A stretch of 64,000 nucleotides of DNA from Roseiarcus sp050012775 (GTDB lineage Bacteria; Pseudomonadota; Alphaproteobacteria; Rhizobiales; Beijerinckiaceae): contig JBEKGN010000022.1 of NCBI GenBank assembly GCA_050012775.1, positions 15,898-79,897 on the forward strand. Direction: 5' to 3'. How positions within the stretch are numbered: the stretch's first letter is position 1; each line of letters begins with the position of its first letter. Below are positions 54,665 to 63,254 of the stretch, piece after piece. The notes under the pieces are model-generated. The model worked only from the letters and a program-made list of their open reading frames with translations, had not been told where the DNA came from and did not search any database. The position numbers and the translations under genes were made by a program.

Positions 54665-56017
54665 CTATGACGATTCCTCGTCCTCCTGCAGAAACTTCTC
54701 CAGCCAGTGAATGTCGTACTGGCCGTTTTGCACGTCGGTGTTGCGCACCAGGGCGCGGAACAGCGGCAGGGTCGTTTCGACGCCGTCGACGATGAATTCG
54801 TCGAGCGCGCGGCGCAGGCGCATCAGCGCCTCGGTTCGGGTGCGGCCGTGGACGATGAGCTTGCCGATGAGAGAGTCGTAATAGGGCGGAATGACATAGC
54901 CCTGATAGGCCGCCGAATCGACGCGCACGCCGAGGCCGCCGGGCGGGTGGAAATAAGTGATGCGGCCCGGCGAGGGCAGGAAGGTGCGCGCGTGTTCGGC
55001 GTTGACGCGGCATTCGATCGCCGCGCCCTGGATGCGCACGTCCTCTTGCATGATCGTCAAGGGCGAGCCGGCGGCGATCTTGATCTGCTCGTTGATGAGG
55101 TCGATGCCGGTGATCATCTCGGTGACGGGATGTTCGACCTGGATGCGCGTATTCATCTCGATGAAATAGAATTGGCCGTCCTCGTAGAGAAATTCGATCG
55201 TCCCGACGCCGACATAGCCGAGTTCGGCCATCGCGCGCGCGACGATGGCGCCGATCTCCTCGCGCTGCGTCGCGTTGAGCGCGGGCGAGGGGCCTTCCTC
55301 CCAGACCTTCTGGTGACGGCGCTGCAGCGAACAGTCGCGCTCGCCGAGATGAATCGCGCGGCCTTTGCCGTCGCCGAGCACTTGGACCTCGATGTGGCGT
55401 GGCTTGGCGAGATATTTTTCGAGATAGACCGAGTCGTCGCCGAACGCCGTCTTCGCCTCGATCTTGGCGTTCGAGATCGCGTTGAGCAGTTCGTCGGCGC
55501 TTTTGGCGACTTTCATGCCGCGCCCGCCGCCGCCCGCCGACGCCTTGACGATGACGGGATAGCCGATGTCGGCGGCGATTCTGAGCGCTTCGGCGTCCTC
55601 GCCCACCGCTCCGCTCGATCCCGGCACGCAGGGGATGCCGAGCCGCGCCGCCGTGCGTTTGGCCTCGATCTTGTCGCCCATGAGGCGAATATGCTCGGCC
55701 TTCGGGCCGATGAACGCGATGTGATGCTCGGCGAGGATTTCGGCGAAGCGCGCGTTTTCCGACAGAAAGCCGTAGCCGGGATGCACGGCGTCGGCGCCGG
55801 TGATCTCGCAGGCCGCGAGCAGGGCAGGCACATTGAGATAGCTGTCGCGCGCCGGCGGCGGGCCGATGCAAACGCTCTCGTCGGCGAGCTTGACGTGCAT
55901 CGCCTCCTTGTCGGCGGTCGAATAGACCGCGACGGTGGCGATGCCGAGCTCCTTGGCCGCGCGCAGCACCCTGAGCGCGATTTCGCCCCGGTTGGCGATG
56001 AGGATTTTATCGAACAT
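54665..56017 (-). CDS. accC: Acetyl-CoA carboxylase, biotin carboxylase subunit
   Basis: ATP-grasp enzyme of 450 residues that carboxylates the biotin of AccB in the first step of fatty-acid synthesis. The N-terminal MFDKILIANRGEIALRVLRA, the glycine-rich ATP loop ASAGGGGRGMKVAKS, CSLQRRHQKVWEEGPSPAL and the catalytic region EFLYEDGQFYFIEMNTRIQV are all typical. ATG 56017 has GAGGAG about nine bases upstream. It follows accB by 51 bp in the usual accBC operon. Confidence 0.98.
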   Translation of the reverse strand: MFDKILIANRGEIALRVLRAAKELGIATVAVYSTADKEAMHVKLADESVCIGPPPARDSYLNVPALLAACEITGADAVHPGYGFLSENARFAEILAEHHIAFIGPKAEHIRLMGDKIEAKRTAARLGIPCVPGSSGAVGEDAEALRIAADIGYPVIVKASAGGGGRGMKVAKSADELLNAISNAKIEAKTAFGDDSVYLEKYLAKPRHIEVQVLGDGKGRAIHLGERDCSLQRRHQKVWEEGPSPALNATQREEIGAIVARAMAELGYVGVGTIEFLYEDGQFYFIEMNTRIQVEHPVTEMITGIDLINEQIKIAAGSPLTIMQEDVRIQGAAIECRVNAEHARTFLPSPGRITYFHPPGGLGVRVDSAAYQGYVIPPYYDSLIGKLIVHGRTRTEALMRLRRALDEFIVDGVETTLPLFRALVRNTDVQNGQYDIHWLEKFLQEDEESS

Positions 56018-56068
56018 GCCGGGCGGCTCCTCGCGGCGAGCGACGCATCGTTGCGCGCGACGTCACGC

Positions 56069-56557
56069 TCATTCGATGACCATCAACGCCTGGCCGTATT
56101 CGACCGGCGCGCCGTCCTCGACGAGAATATGCGTCACTTTTCCGGCGCGCGGGGCGACGATTTCGTTGAACGTCTTCATCGCCTCGACGAGCAGGATCTT
56201 ATCGCCGGCCTTCACCGACGCGCCGACTTCGACGAAAGGCTTGGCCTCCGGGCTCGGCCGCAAATAGGCGGTGCCGACCATCGGCGACTTCACCGCGCCG
56301 GCGAGTTCGGCCGGCGCGACGACCGCCGCTTCGACGGGCGGCGCCGGAGCGGGCGCTGGCGCGGCGACGACATGAGAGAGTTCGACCGGGGCGTGGCGCT
56401 TGCGTGCGACGCGCACGCGCAGGCCGGCGTGCTCGATCTCGACTTCGCTCAAATCATGGTGCGCGGCGATCTTGGCGAGCGCGGCGACGACGGAAAGATC
56501 AAAGCCGCCGGCCGTGGGCTCGGCGGAGGATTTGCCTGACGGCTTCTTTATTGGCAC
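56069..56557 (-). CDS. accB: Acetyl-CoA carboxylase biotin carboxyl carrier protein
   Basis: Biotin carrier of 162 residues. The biotinylated lysine is Lys128 in ILLVEAMKTFNEIVAPRAGK; an Ala/Pro-rich linker (about 66-85) separates the N-terminal helical part (FDLSVVAALAKIAAHHDLSE) from the biotinyl domain. The start is GTG 56557 (GTG-Pro-Ile-Lys-Lys) with GAGGCG upstream. First gene of the accBC operon. Confidence 0.97.
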   Translation of the reverse strand: MPIKKPSGKSSAEPTAGGFDLSVVAALAKIAAHHDLSEVEIEHAGLRVRVARKRHAPVELSHVVAAPAPAPAPPVEAAVVAPAELAGAVKSPMVGTAYLRPSPEAKPFVEVGASVKAGDKILLVEAMKTFNEIVAPRAGKVTHILVEDGAPVEYGQALMVIE

Positions 56558-56646
56558 TCGTGGACGCCTCGCACCGGATAAGTCGAAAGTTACATCGGCG
56601 CGTCCTATAGCCCGGTCGGTCGGGCAAATAAAGGGCGCGGCGCGCG

Positions 56647-58734
56647 CTATCCCTTGCGCGCCCAGACGCGGGCGTCGTGAAACGCCGCGCCGCCGAACGG
56701 CGCGACGCTGTCGTCGCCGGTCAGGACGTTGACGCCGCGCCCGTCGAGAAAGGCCGACGGCGGCCAGACGCCCTCGCTGACGACGAGGCCGCGCGACAGG
56801 CCGGCGAACGCGCGGACGTGCAGGCGCGTCTCGCCGCGCGCGTTGCCGAGGCGCACGATTTCGCCGTCGCTCAAGCCGAGCGCGGCGAGGTCCTCGGGGT
56901 TCATCAGCGCGGTCGGCCGCCGCTCGCGCGCGCGCGACGTCGGCGTCTCGGTGAAGCTGGAGTTGAGAAAATTGCGCGCCGGCGAAGTCGCGAGCTTGAA
57001 GGGATGCGTCTCGTCCGTCGCCTCGTTGACCGCCCAGTGGTCGGGCAGGGTCGGCATATCGCGCCACGGTCCCTTGAGTCCGTCGCCGGAGAAGGGCGTC
57101 GAGGCCCAGTTCGCGCGAAGACGGAATTTGCCGTCGGGATAGGCGAAGCCGTTGAGGTAATGCGCCTCTTCGAACGGCGGCTGACAATCGAGCCATTTCT
57201 TTTCCTGGAGTTCGGCGAGCGAGCCGCGGCCCGAGGCGCGCAAGGTCCAGTCGATGATTTCGCGCGGGCTCATGGCGAAGCTGGGGTGGCGCGCGCCGAG
57301 CCGATCGGCGAGCGCGACGATCACCTCGTGGTTGGAGCGGCAGCCCTCGGGCGGCTCGATCGCCTTCGGGCCGAACTGCAGGTATTGGTGCCCGCCGCCG
57401 GTGTAGAGGTCGTCGTGTTCGAGGAACATCGTCGCGGGAAGCACGATGTCGGCATAGCGCGCCGTGTCGGTCAGGAACTGCTCGTGCACGCAAACGAACA
57501 GGTCGTCGCGCGCGAAGCCTCGCCGCACTTTCTCCTGGTCGGGCGCGACGGCGAGCGGGTTGGTGTTCTGGATCAGCATCGCCTTGACCGGGCCGCCGCC
57601 CTTGAGCGCCTCGCTCTCGCCGGTCAGCGCCGCGCCGACGCGGGATTGATCGAGGCGGCGCACGGACTCGTCGCGCGCGTCGAGCGCTTCGATCATGGTC
57701 TTGTCGAGTTTGAAGATTCCGCTATTGGAATGGAAGGCGCCGCCGCCCTCGTGCGCCCAGGCGCCCGTGACGGTCGGGACGCACAAAGCCGCGTGCATGT
57801 TCGCCGCGCCGTTGCGCTGACGCGAAAACCCATAGCCGAGACGGAAGAACGTGCGCTTCGTGCTCCCGACCAGCGCCGCGAAGGCTTCGATGGATTCGAC
57901 GCTGAGGCCGGTGATCGCGCTCGCCCAGCTGGGATCGCGCGTCTGCAGATGGGCCTCCAATTCGCGCGGCGCGTCGGCGTAGCGCTCGAGATAGGCGCGA
58001 TCGGCGGCGCCGTCGCGAAACAGAATGTGCATGACGGCGCAGGCCAGCGCTCCGTCCGTGCCGGGCCGGAGACGGAGCGCCAGATCCGCCTGCCGCATCG
58101 TCTCGGTGTCGTAGATGTCGATCGCGACGATTTTCGCCCCACGCTCCTTTCGCGCGCGCATCGCGTGGGTCATCACATTGACCTGCGTCGTGACCGCGTT
58201 GGTGCCCCAGATGACGATGCAATCGGACTTGGCCATTTCGCGCGGATCGACGCCGGCGATGCGTCCCGTCCCCGCGAGATAGCCGGGCCAGGCGATGGCG
58301 ACGCAAATCGAGCCGAAGAAGCGCGAATAGCGCTTGGCGTGCGTCAGGCGCTCGATCCCGTCGCGCATGACGAGGCCCATCGTGCCCGCGTAAAAATACG
58401 GCCAGACGCTTTCGGCGCCGAAGCAGCGCTCGGCGCTCAGGAAATTTTCCGCGACGATGTCGAGCGCGTCGTCCCAGGCGATCGGCTGGAATTGTCCGGA
58501 GCCCTTGGGTCCGACCCGGCGCAGCGGCAGGGTCAGCCGATCCTTATGATGGATGCGCTCGGCATAGCGCGCAACCTTCGCGCAGACGACCCCCGCGGTG
58601 TAGCGCTGGTCCGCCGCGCCATGGATGCGTCCGATCCGCGCGCCGCCGATCACTTCGACGTCGAGAGCGCAGACCGACGGGCAATCGTGCGGGCAGACCG
58701 AAGGACGCCGGGCGACGTCGAGGGGCGCGTTCAT
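56647..58734 (-). CDS. Molybdopterin-dependent oxidoreductase (DMSO reductase family) with 4Fe-4S site
   Basis: Large oxidoreductase of 695 residues. The N-terminal cluster ligands are C-x3-C-x3-C (CPHDCPSVCALDVE) and a fourth Cys in GVVCAKVARY. The molybdopterin domains follow: PIAWDDALDIVAENFLSAE, FGSICVAIAWPGYLAGTG, SDCIVIWGTNAVTTQVNVMT, DIVLPATMFLEHDDLYTGGG and the C-terminal MoPterin-binding barrel (ALMNPEDLAALGLSDGEIVR). No Tat signal is seen, so it probably acts in the cytoplasm. The substrate is unknown; related alphaproteobacterial proteins are annotated only by fold. ATG 58734 has AAAGGA upstream; an earlier in-frame start (58902) would add a basic non-conserved stretch. Confidence 0.9.
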   Translation of the reverse strand: MNAPLDVARRPSVCPHDCPSVCALDVEVIGGARIGRIHGAADQRYTAGVVCAKVARYAERIHHKDRLTLPLRRVGPKGSGQFQPIAWDDALDIVAENFLSAERCFGAESVWPYFYAGTMGLVMRDGIERLTHAKRYSRFFGSICVAIAWPGYLAGTGRIAGVDPREMAKSDCIVIWGTNAVTTQVNVMTHAMRARKERGAKIVAIDIYDTETMRQADLALRLRPGTDGALACAVMHILFRDGAADRAYLERYADAPRELEAHLQTRDPSWASAITGLSVESIEAFAALVGSTKRTFFRLGYGFSRQRNGAANMHAALCVPTVTGAWAHEGGGAFHSNSGIFKLDKTMIEALDARDESVRRLDQSRVGAALTGESEALKGGGPVKAMLIQNTNPLAVAPDQEKVRRGFARDDLFVCVHEQFLTDTARYADIVLPATMFLEHDDLYTGGGHQYLQFGPKAIEPPEGCRSNHEVIVALADRLGARHPSFAMSPREIIDWTLRASGRGSLAELQEKKWLDCQPPFEEAHYLNGFAYPDGKFRLRANWASTPFSGDGLKGPWRDMPTLPDHWAVNEATDETHPFKLATSPARNFLNSSFTETPTSRARERRPTALMNPEDLAALGLSDGEIVRLGNARGETRLHVRAFAGLSRGLVVSEGVWPPSAFLDGRGVNVLTGDDSVAPFGGAAFHDARVWARKG

Positions 58735-59022
58735 GAGCGAAGAATCCTTTGCGCCCAGTGTGCAGAAGCGGCGATAGGCCCGCAAGAGCGCGGATAAATT
58801 GTATTGGCGACGATCTACAACGAAATTTGCTGAGGACGTCGAATCAATTTTCCCAAAGGCGGCTCGCCATGGCCGACATCGCCGTCGCCGCGCCGATTTC
58901 ATGCAGACTTCGGGCTCGCGCGCGGCCGCGCCGGCGCGCGCTCCTCCGGCCGGCCTGAGCGCCGCGAGGTCTTGATGCGTGGGAGGGCTCTGCGGGGCCG
59001 TCGAACTCGGGCGCGCCTTCGG

Positions 59023-59262
59023 TCAGCGTCGGCCCGCCTCGACGGGACCTTCCGGCAATCCCAACGCGGAATAGCGCTCGTAGCGCTGGCCGAACGTCTC
59101 GGTGTTTACGGCCCCCACGCTCGGGGCCGACGCGCGCTGCGCGTCGAGGATTGCGCTGACGCTCCAGCGCCAAGTCGACACCTCGGGCGCCGCCCCGTCG
59201 GCGCCGGCGCCGGCCGCGCCGAGGCCCGACAGAGCGAGGGACAAAAGGAATGGCCTGAGCAT
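59023..59262 (-). CDS. Small exported protein, 79 residues
   Basis: An ATG at 59262 with a strong GGAGGAGA site upstream opens a 79-residue frame. A signal peptide (MLRPFLLSLALSGLGAAGAG, cleavage probably after AGAGADG) is followed by a mature part of about 55 residues containing VSTWRWSVSAILDAQRASAP and FGQRYERYSALGLPEGPV. No family recognised. It stands alone between hdaA and the molybdopterin oxidoreductase, with an AT-rich promoter-like stretch at 59,341-59,385. Confidence 0.6.
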   Translation of the reverse strand: MLRPFLLSLALSGLGAAGAGADGAAPEVSTWRWSVSAILDAQRASAPSVGAVNTETFGQRYERYSALGLPEGPVEAGRR

Positions 59263-59396
59263 GCCCGTCTCCTCCCCAATTTTATCGTTGTCATTGGCCT
59301 TTGCCCGGGCGTTCGCGCCCGTCCATCGGCGAGCCCTTAGGGCCCGACAAGGCAAAATTCACGTAATATTAATAATGTGACGGCGTTAAGGCGCTT

Positions 59397-60080
59397 TCAG
59401 CCGGCGGGCGGCTCGTCGCGCAAGAATTGCGCGGCCATCGCACGCGTCACCCGCTTTCCCTGCGCCAAAGCCTCGCGGTCCAGCGCCGCGACGATCGCGC
59501 GCGCCGCATCGAGCGAACGCTCGATGCGCAGCGCGACATAGGAGACGACCGACGGATCGACCATGAGCTGGCGGTCGCTGAACAATTTGAACAGCACGGC
59601 CTGGGTCAGGTCGAGATCCGGAGCGCCGAGCGAAACGATGGGCGCCAGGCGAAGCCGCGAGACGAGATCGGCGGTTTTCAGGCCCCAGCCGTCGGGCTGG
59701 CCGCGCGCGGTGAGGAGCAAGTGCGCGCCGCTCTCGCGCGCCAGATTCAAGAGGTGGAAGAGCGCGGCCTCTTCAGCGCCGACGCGATCGGCGTCTTCGA
59801 TCAACAGCGCCCTGGCGGCGGCGAGTTCGACCAGCGGCGCGCGAGAAAGCGCCTCGGCGGCGACGACGCGCGCCGCCGCCTTGCGCGCCCAGATCGCGCC
59901 GAGATGGCTCTTGCCCGCGCCGCTCGGCCCGACCAGCATCAGCATCCGGCCCGGCCAATTGGCCCAGGATAGAATCGCGCGCAACGCCTCGGCGTTCCCC
60001 GGCGCCTCGAGAAAGTCCTCGCGCGCATAGCTGGGATCATGGGGCCAATCGAGCGTCAATTGGCGCGCCGGACCGCTCAC
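59397..60080 (-). CDS. hdaA: HdaA-like DnaA-related regulatory protein
   Basis: AAA+ protein of 227 residues related to DnaA domain III, matching Hda/HdaA, which with the sliding clamp inactivates DnaA-ATP after initiation. The N-terminal QLTLDWPHDPSYAREDFL contains a likely clamp-binding motif (QLTLDW). Walker A is LVGPSGAGKSHLGAIWARKA and Walker B ALLIEDADRV; C-terminal helices (ERSLDAARAIVAALDREAL) resemble the DnaA sensor region. Start GTG 60080 overlaps the permease stop by four bases. The cluster order pgsA-like, permease, hdaA is common in Hyphomicrobiales. Confidence 0.88.
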   Translation of the reverse strand: MSGPARQLTLDWPHDPSYAREDFLEAPGNAEALRAILSWANWPGRMLMLVGPSGAGKSHLGAIWARKAAARVVAAEALSRAPLVELAAARALLIEDADRVGAEEAALFHLLNLARESGAHLLLTARGQPDGWGLKTADLVSRLRLAPIVSLGAPDLDLTQAVLFKLFSDRQLMVDPSVVSYVALRIERSLDAARAIVAALDREALAQGKRVTRAMAAQFLRDEPPAG

Positions 60081-61189
60081 GACCCGCTCCCCGCGCCGGC
60101 GGCGCCGCGATAAAGCGGGCTCTTGAGATAGAGGCCGATCGCGTGACGCGCGAGCACGCCGATCGCCGCGGCGGTCGGAACCGCGATGAGAAGACCGGTG
60201 AAGCCGTAGAGGCCGCCGAATACGAACAGAGCGAACATCAGCCATACCGGATGCAGACCGATGGACCCGCCCACGAGCTTGGGCGCAATGACGTTCGCTT
60301 CGAGAAACTGCCCGACGCCGACCACGGCGAGGGCGAGGAAGAACAGCTTGAGGCTCGGCCAGCCCTGGACGAGGCCGACGCCGAGCGACAAGATCAGCGC
60401 CGTCAGCGATCCCACAAAGGGAATGAAGCTCAGGATGCCGGCGATCACGCCGATGAGGAAGCCGAAGTCGAGGCCGATCAGCGTCAGTCCGATCCCGTAC
60501 CAAAGGCCGTCGAACAGGCAGACCAGCGACTGGCCGCGAATGAACCCGGCCAGCGCGTCGTTGATCTCGGAAGCGATCGCTCGCACGGAGTCGCGATAGT
60601 CGAGCGGCAGCCAGCCGTCGAGCGTCGCCATCATCTTGTTCCAGTCGACGAGGATATAGAAGGCGACGACGGGCATGACGAGGATGAACGAGAAGAAACT
60701 GGCGATCGCGGCGCTGCCGGAGGCGAGCGAGCGCACGGCGTTCAGCAGCCATTGCGCGCCTTGCCCGACGAAATCGCCGATCGACTTTTGAATCTGTTCG
60801 GCCGAGAGGGAATTGCCGAGGCCGAGCGAATTGCGCCATTCCCCGCCGTATCGATCGAGCAGCGCATTGCCTTCGTCGATCGCGAGCGCTTGCAGACGCA
60901 TGACATAGCTCGGCAATTTCTGCGTGAAGCCGATCAACTGGTTGCCCAGGATCGGCGCGAAAAGAACGAGAACGAGGACGACGATGAAGACGAACGCGCC
61001 GAGGATCAGCAGCGAAGCGGCCAGACGGCTGAGGCCGATCCGTTCGAGGCGGCGCACCACGGGATCGAGGAGATAGCCGACCGCGATGCCGGTGGCGAAC
61101 GGCGTCACCAGCGATCCCAGGAGGTGCAGCAAATACAGGAACGCCGCCAGCGCGATGGCCCAGAAAAGGATTTGACGTTCGAGGCTCAT
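60077..61189 (-). CDS. AI-2E family transporter (PerM/TqsA-like permease)
   Basis: Inner-membrane protein of 370 residues with about eight helices. The family pattern is clear: an N-terminal helix pair (FWAIALAAFLYLLHLLGSLV), LLDPVVRRLERIGLSRLAAS, ALAGFIRGQSLVCLFDGLWY and the C-terminal IPFVGSLTALILSLGVGLVQ, GGSIGLHPVWLMFALFVFGG. Function in E. coli homologues ranges from autoinducer export to unknown. ATG 61189 was chosen over 61237. Its start overlaps a tiny upstream cistron, and its stop overlaps hdaA. Confidence 0.92.
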   Translation of the reverse strand: MSLERQILFWAIALAAFLYLLHLLGSLVTPFATGIAVGYLLDPVVRRLERIGLSRLAASLLILGAFVFIVVLVLVLFAPILGNQLIGFTQKLPSYVMRLQALAIDEGNALLDRYGGEWRNSLGLGNSLSAEQIQKSIGDFVGQGAQWLLNAVRSLASGSAAIASFFSFILVMPVVAFYILVDWNKMMATLDGWLPLDYRDSVRAIASEINDALAGFIRGQSLVCLFDGLWYGIGLTLIGLDFGFLIGVIAGILSFIPFVGSLTALILSLGVGLVQGWPSLKLFFLALAVVGVGQFLEANVIAPKLVGGSIGLHPVWLMFALFVFGGLYGFTGLLIAVPTAAAIGVLARHAIGLYLKSPLYRGAAGAGSGS

Positions 61190-61296
61190 GGCGCCGCGTC
61201 CTCGAGAAGATTCACGCCGCGCGCGTCGCGCAACCAAGCGATCGCCGAATCGGCGTCGGGGACGAGAAAGGCGACGGCGGCGAGGCTTTGGGTCAC
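61186..61296 (-). CDS. Possible tiny cistron, 36 residues, VOC-like start
   Basis: A GTG at 61296, 11 bases after the stop of the pgsA-like gene, opens a 36-codon frame that ends overlapping the permease ATG (ATGA). It reads (M)TQSLAAVAFLVPDADSAI and then AWLRDARGVNLLED, similar to the start of vicinal-oxygen-chelate/glyoxalase proteins. It may be a remnant of such a gene or simply a coupling peptide. The ribosome-binding site is weak. Confidence 0.35.
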   Translation of the reverse strand: MTQSLAAVAFLVPDADSAIAWLRDARGVNLLEDAAP

Positions 61297-61307
61297 GGCG
61301 CGGGGTC

Positions 61308-61859
61308 TCAGCGGCTCATATGGTCGAGCCATTGCGCGATATAAACGCCTCCGGAGGCCAGCGTCGAGGCGGCGACGATCAGCGCCAGTCCCTGCTGCGC
61401 GGCCAATTCGTCATATCCGAAGGCCTTCGATCCAAGCACGAAAGCCGCGAAGGCGATCTGCGCGACGGTGTTGAGTTTCGATATCCAGACCGGGCGGATC
61501 GCGACGGGGTTCAGGAGCAGCCAGGAGACGACCACCGCGGACAGGATCATCAGATCGCGCGACACGACGAGAATGGCGAGCGCCGGCGCCAGCGCGCCGA
61601 TCGCGGCGAGCGAAACGTACATCGAGATCAGCAACGCCTTGTCGGCGAGCGGATCGAGATAGGAGCCGAGCTCGGTGCGCAAGTCGAAGCGCTTGGCGAT
61701 GAAGCCGTCGACGGCGTCGGAGATTCCGGCCAGAACGAAAATCACGAACGCCGCGACGAAACGCTGCGAGACGATCATCGACACCGCGAGCGGCGTCATC
61801 AACAGGCGCGCGAGGGTGATCAGATTGGGCAGATTGGCGAGGAGCTGCGAACCATTCAT
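61308..61859 (-). CDS. CDP-alcohol phosphatidyltransferase (PgsA-like)
   Basis: Inner-membrane phospholipid-synthesis enzyme of 183 residues. The catalytic motif is visible in AGISDAVDGFIAKRFDLRTE followed by LGSYLDPLADKALLI (DxxDG...G...D...D), with Lys in place of the more usual Arg after the DG-x-x-A. About five helices follow. The N-terminus NGSQLLANLPNLITLARLLM is typical. ATG 61859 was chosen since the 32 residues upstream are basic and not conserved. It is the first gene of the unit leading to the permease and hdaA. Confidence 0.93.
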   Translation of the reverse strand: MNGSQLLANLPNLITLARLLMTPLAVSMIVSQRFVAAFVIFVLAGISDAVDGFIAKRFDLRTELGSYLDPLADKALLISMYVSLAAIGALAPALAILVVSRDLMILSAVVVSWLLLNPVAIRPVWISKLNTVAQIAFAAFVLGSKAFGYDELAAQQGLALIVAASTLASGGVYIAQWLDHMSR

Positions 61860-62163
61860 GAAGCGCCTCCGCCCTCCCGTCGCGCTCGGCGGACGCCTCG
61901 CCCGCTCGCCGTCATCGCCGCGACGCGTCGCCAACGACGCGACAGTTTCGCGCAATTCTCCTCGAAGCGCGAATCTGATTTGTCCGAGCGCCTGCGAGGG
62001 CGGCCGAGGCGCCCGCGCGAAAGGCCCGGCTTCGGGCGAGCGACGCCACGGCGCGACGCCGGGAAATGTCGGGCCCGACCATTCACGTGCGGTTCACGCG
62101 ATTCCTGATAGACGATTGCTTACTCGCCGCCAATTCCGGCGGCCGACACAGTGGAGGCTCCAC
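61860..62163. other. Divergent intergenic region
   Basis: This 304-bp gap separates the minus-strand pgsA-like gene and the plus-strand His/Gly/Trp-rich protein gene. The 90 bases next to the latter are less GC-rich and probably include its promoter. No gene, repeat or clear operator seen. Confidence 0.4.
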
Positions 62164-62520
62164 ATGCGCAAGATTCTTGCCGCGCTCGGTCTGTCGACCG
62201 CGCTCATGGCTTCGGCCGCCCTCCCGCTCGCCAGCGCCGCCGAAGCGGCGATGGCCTATGACGGGATTGGCGCGGACGTCCTGCAGCATCAGATCGCGCC
62301 GGTCGAAAAGACGCAGTACTTTTGGGGCGGCTATAATTATTGCTGGTATCCCGTCGGCTGGCACGGCCCCGGCTGGTACTGGTGCGGCTACGCCTGGAAT
62401 CAGGGTTACGGTTGGGGCGGCGGATACGGCTGGCGCGGTTGGCGCGGCGGTCGCGGCTGGGGTCATGGCGGCTGGGGCCACGGCGGCTGGGGCCATGGCG
62501 GCCACTGGCATCACCACTGA
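62164..62520 (+). CDS. Small exported Gly/Trp/His-rich protein
   Basis: Exported protein of 118 residues. A signal peptide (about 1-26, ALPLASAAEA cleavage region) precedes a mature part rich in Gly, Trp, Tyr and His. The C-terminus holds three WGHGG units (62,456-62,503) and ends in HWHHH, a likely metal-binding tail. Two Cys occur in NYCWYPVGWHGPGWYWCGY. ATG 62164 has GGAGG upstream. A strong hairpin follows the stop. Such small surface or periplasmic proteins are common in Hyphomicrobiales but have no assigned role; I do not recognise a family. Confidence 0.75.
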   Translation: MRKILAALGLSTALMASAALPLASAAEAAMAYDGIGADVLQHQIAPVEKTQYFWGGYNYCWYPVGWHGPGWYWCGYAWNQGYGWGGGYGWRGWRGGRGWGHGGWGHGGWGHGGHWHHH

Positions 62521-62538
62521 GCAGGACTTCATGAGGAA

Positions 62539-62562
62539 GGTTTCGGCCTTCGGGCCGAAGCC
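62539..62562 (+). terminator. Hairpin with UUCG loop after the Gly/Trp/His-rich gene
   Basis: Arms GGTTTCGGCC (62539-62548) and GGCCGAAGCC (62553-62562) pair fully (one G-U) around a TTCG tetraloop, 18 bp after the stop codon. No U-tract follows, so it may be a terminator or a 3' stabilising hairpin. Confidence 0.55.
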
Positions 62563-62599
62563 GCCGTGATCGGCGACGCCTCATTCTGAGATGACGGAA

Positions 62600-62628
62600 T
62601 TGCGGCGGCTTCGTCGGAGCCGCCGCAA
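62600..62628. terminator. Hairpin between convergent genes
   Basis: Arms TTGCGGCGGCT (62600-62610) and AGCCGCCGCAA (62618-62628) are perfectly complementary over 11 bp with a seven-base loop. It lies between the plus-strand gene ending at 62520 and the minus-strand gene ending at 62723, so it can serve as a bidirectional terminator. Confidence 0.55.
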
Positions 62629-62722
62629 TCGCAGAAGCAAAGTCCCATCCGGCGTGAGCGCCGATCCGCGGCGAACGGACGAGGCGCGCGAGAAAAAGGG
62701 CGTGCGCGGCGGGCGCTGGCCG

Positions 62723-62959
62723 CTAGTTCTCGCTGTACGCCGCCAGCGCTTGAGCCAAAATCGACAGGCCGGCCGTCGAGGCGGCGCCATCGCCGGCGTC
62801 CTCGCCGTCGCTCGCGTCCGCTTCGACGACTTCGCTCGTGACGGGAGGCGGGTCCGCGGGCTTGAGGGGCTGCGGCTTCGCGGACGGGCGTCTGGGGTCG
62901 CCCTTGGTATGCGCGACGTTGGCGTCGAACCCGATGCGGGAGACGATGGAAAGCGGCAT
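62723..62959 (-). CDS. Hypothetical protein, 78 residues
   Basis: A 78-residue frame from ATG 62959 with GAAGG about eight bases upstream. It begins MPLSIVSRIGFDANVAHTKG and continues with a Pro/Asp/Glu-rich middle and a hydrophobic C-terminus (STAGLSILAQALAAYSEN). No domain recognised; the acidic low-complexity middle suggests disorder. A CtrA-type box lies 126 bp upstream of its start. Moderately credible as a gene because of its codon pattern and position opposite a convergent terminator. Confidence 0.5.
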   Translation of the reverse strand: MPLSIVSRIGFDANVAHTKGDPRRPSAKPQPLKPADPPPVTSEVVEADASDGEDAGDGAASTAGLSILAQALAAYSEN

Positions 62960-63084
62960 GGCGTGAGCCTTCGCGTGAACGCTCTGCGGCCTTAATGGCG
63001 GCGCGGACCAATCGGGGTCGGCCCTGTGTCAGCGCGTCGACTGACTCCGAATCATCACGGCGAAATCACTGTTGGGTGAAAGCG

Positions 63085-63099
63085 TTAACAATCGCTTAA
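63085..63099. promoter_or_regulatory. Perfect CtrA-type box TTAA-N7-TTAA
   Basis: TTAACAATCGCTTAA fits the CtrA consensus TTAA-N7-TTAA exactly, within a GC-rich divergent promoter region. It lies 126 bp upstream of the 78-residue gene (minus strand) and 156 bp upstream of the malonyl-CoA decarboxylase fragment (plus strand). Which gene it controls is unclear. Confidence 0.5.
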
Positions 63100-63254
63100 G
63101 GCCCGATTCGCGCGCTCGCGGCGACAATCGCCGCGGGCGCATTCTCGAGAGCCTGGGCGGCGGCGAATATTTCCCTGAGCCCGCGCTCTTGCGCAAGGCG
63201 GCCCGGGCGGCGAGATAATGGCGAATTGGTAAAGATTCCCCTCGGGGCGCAGCC

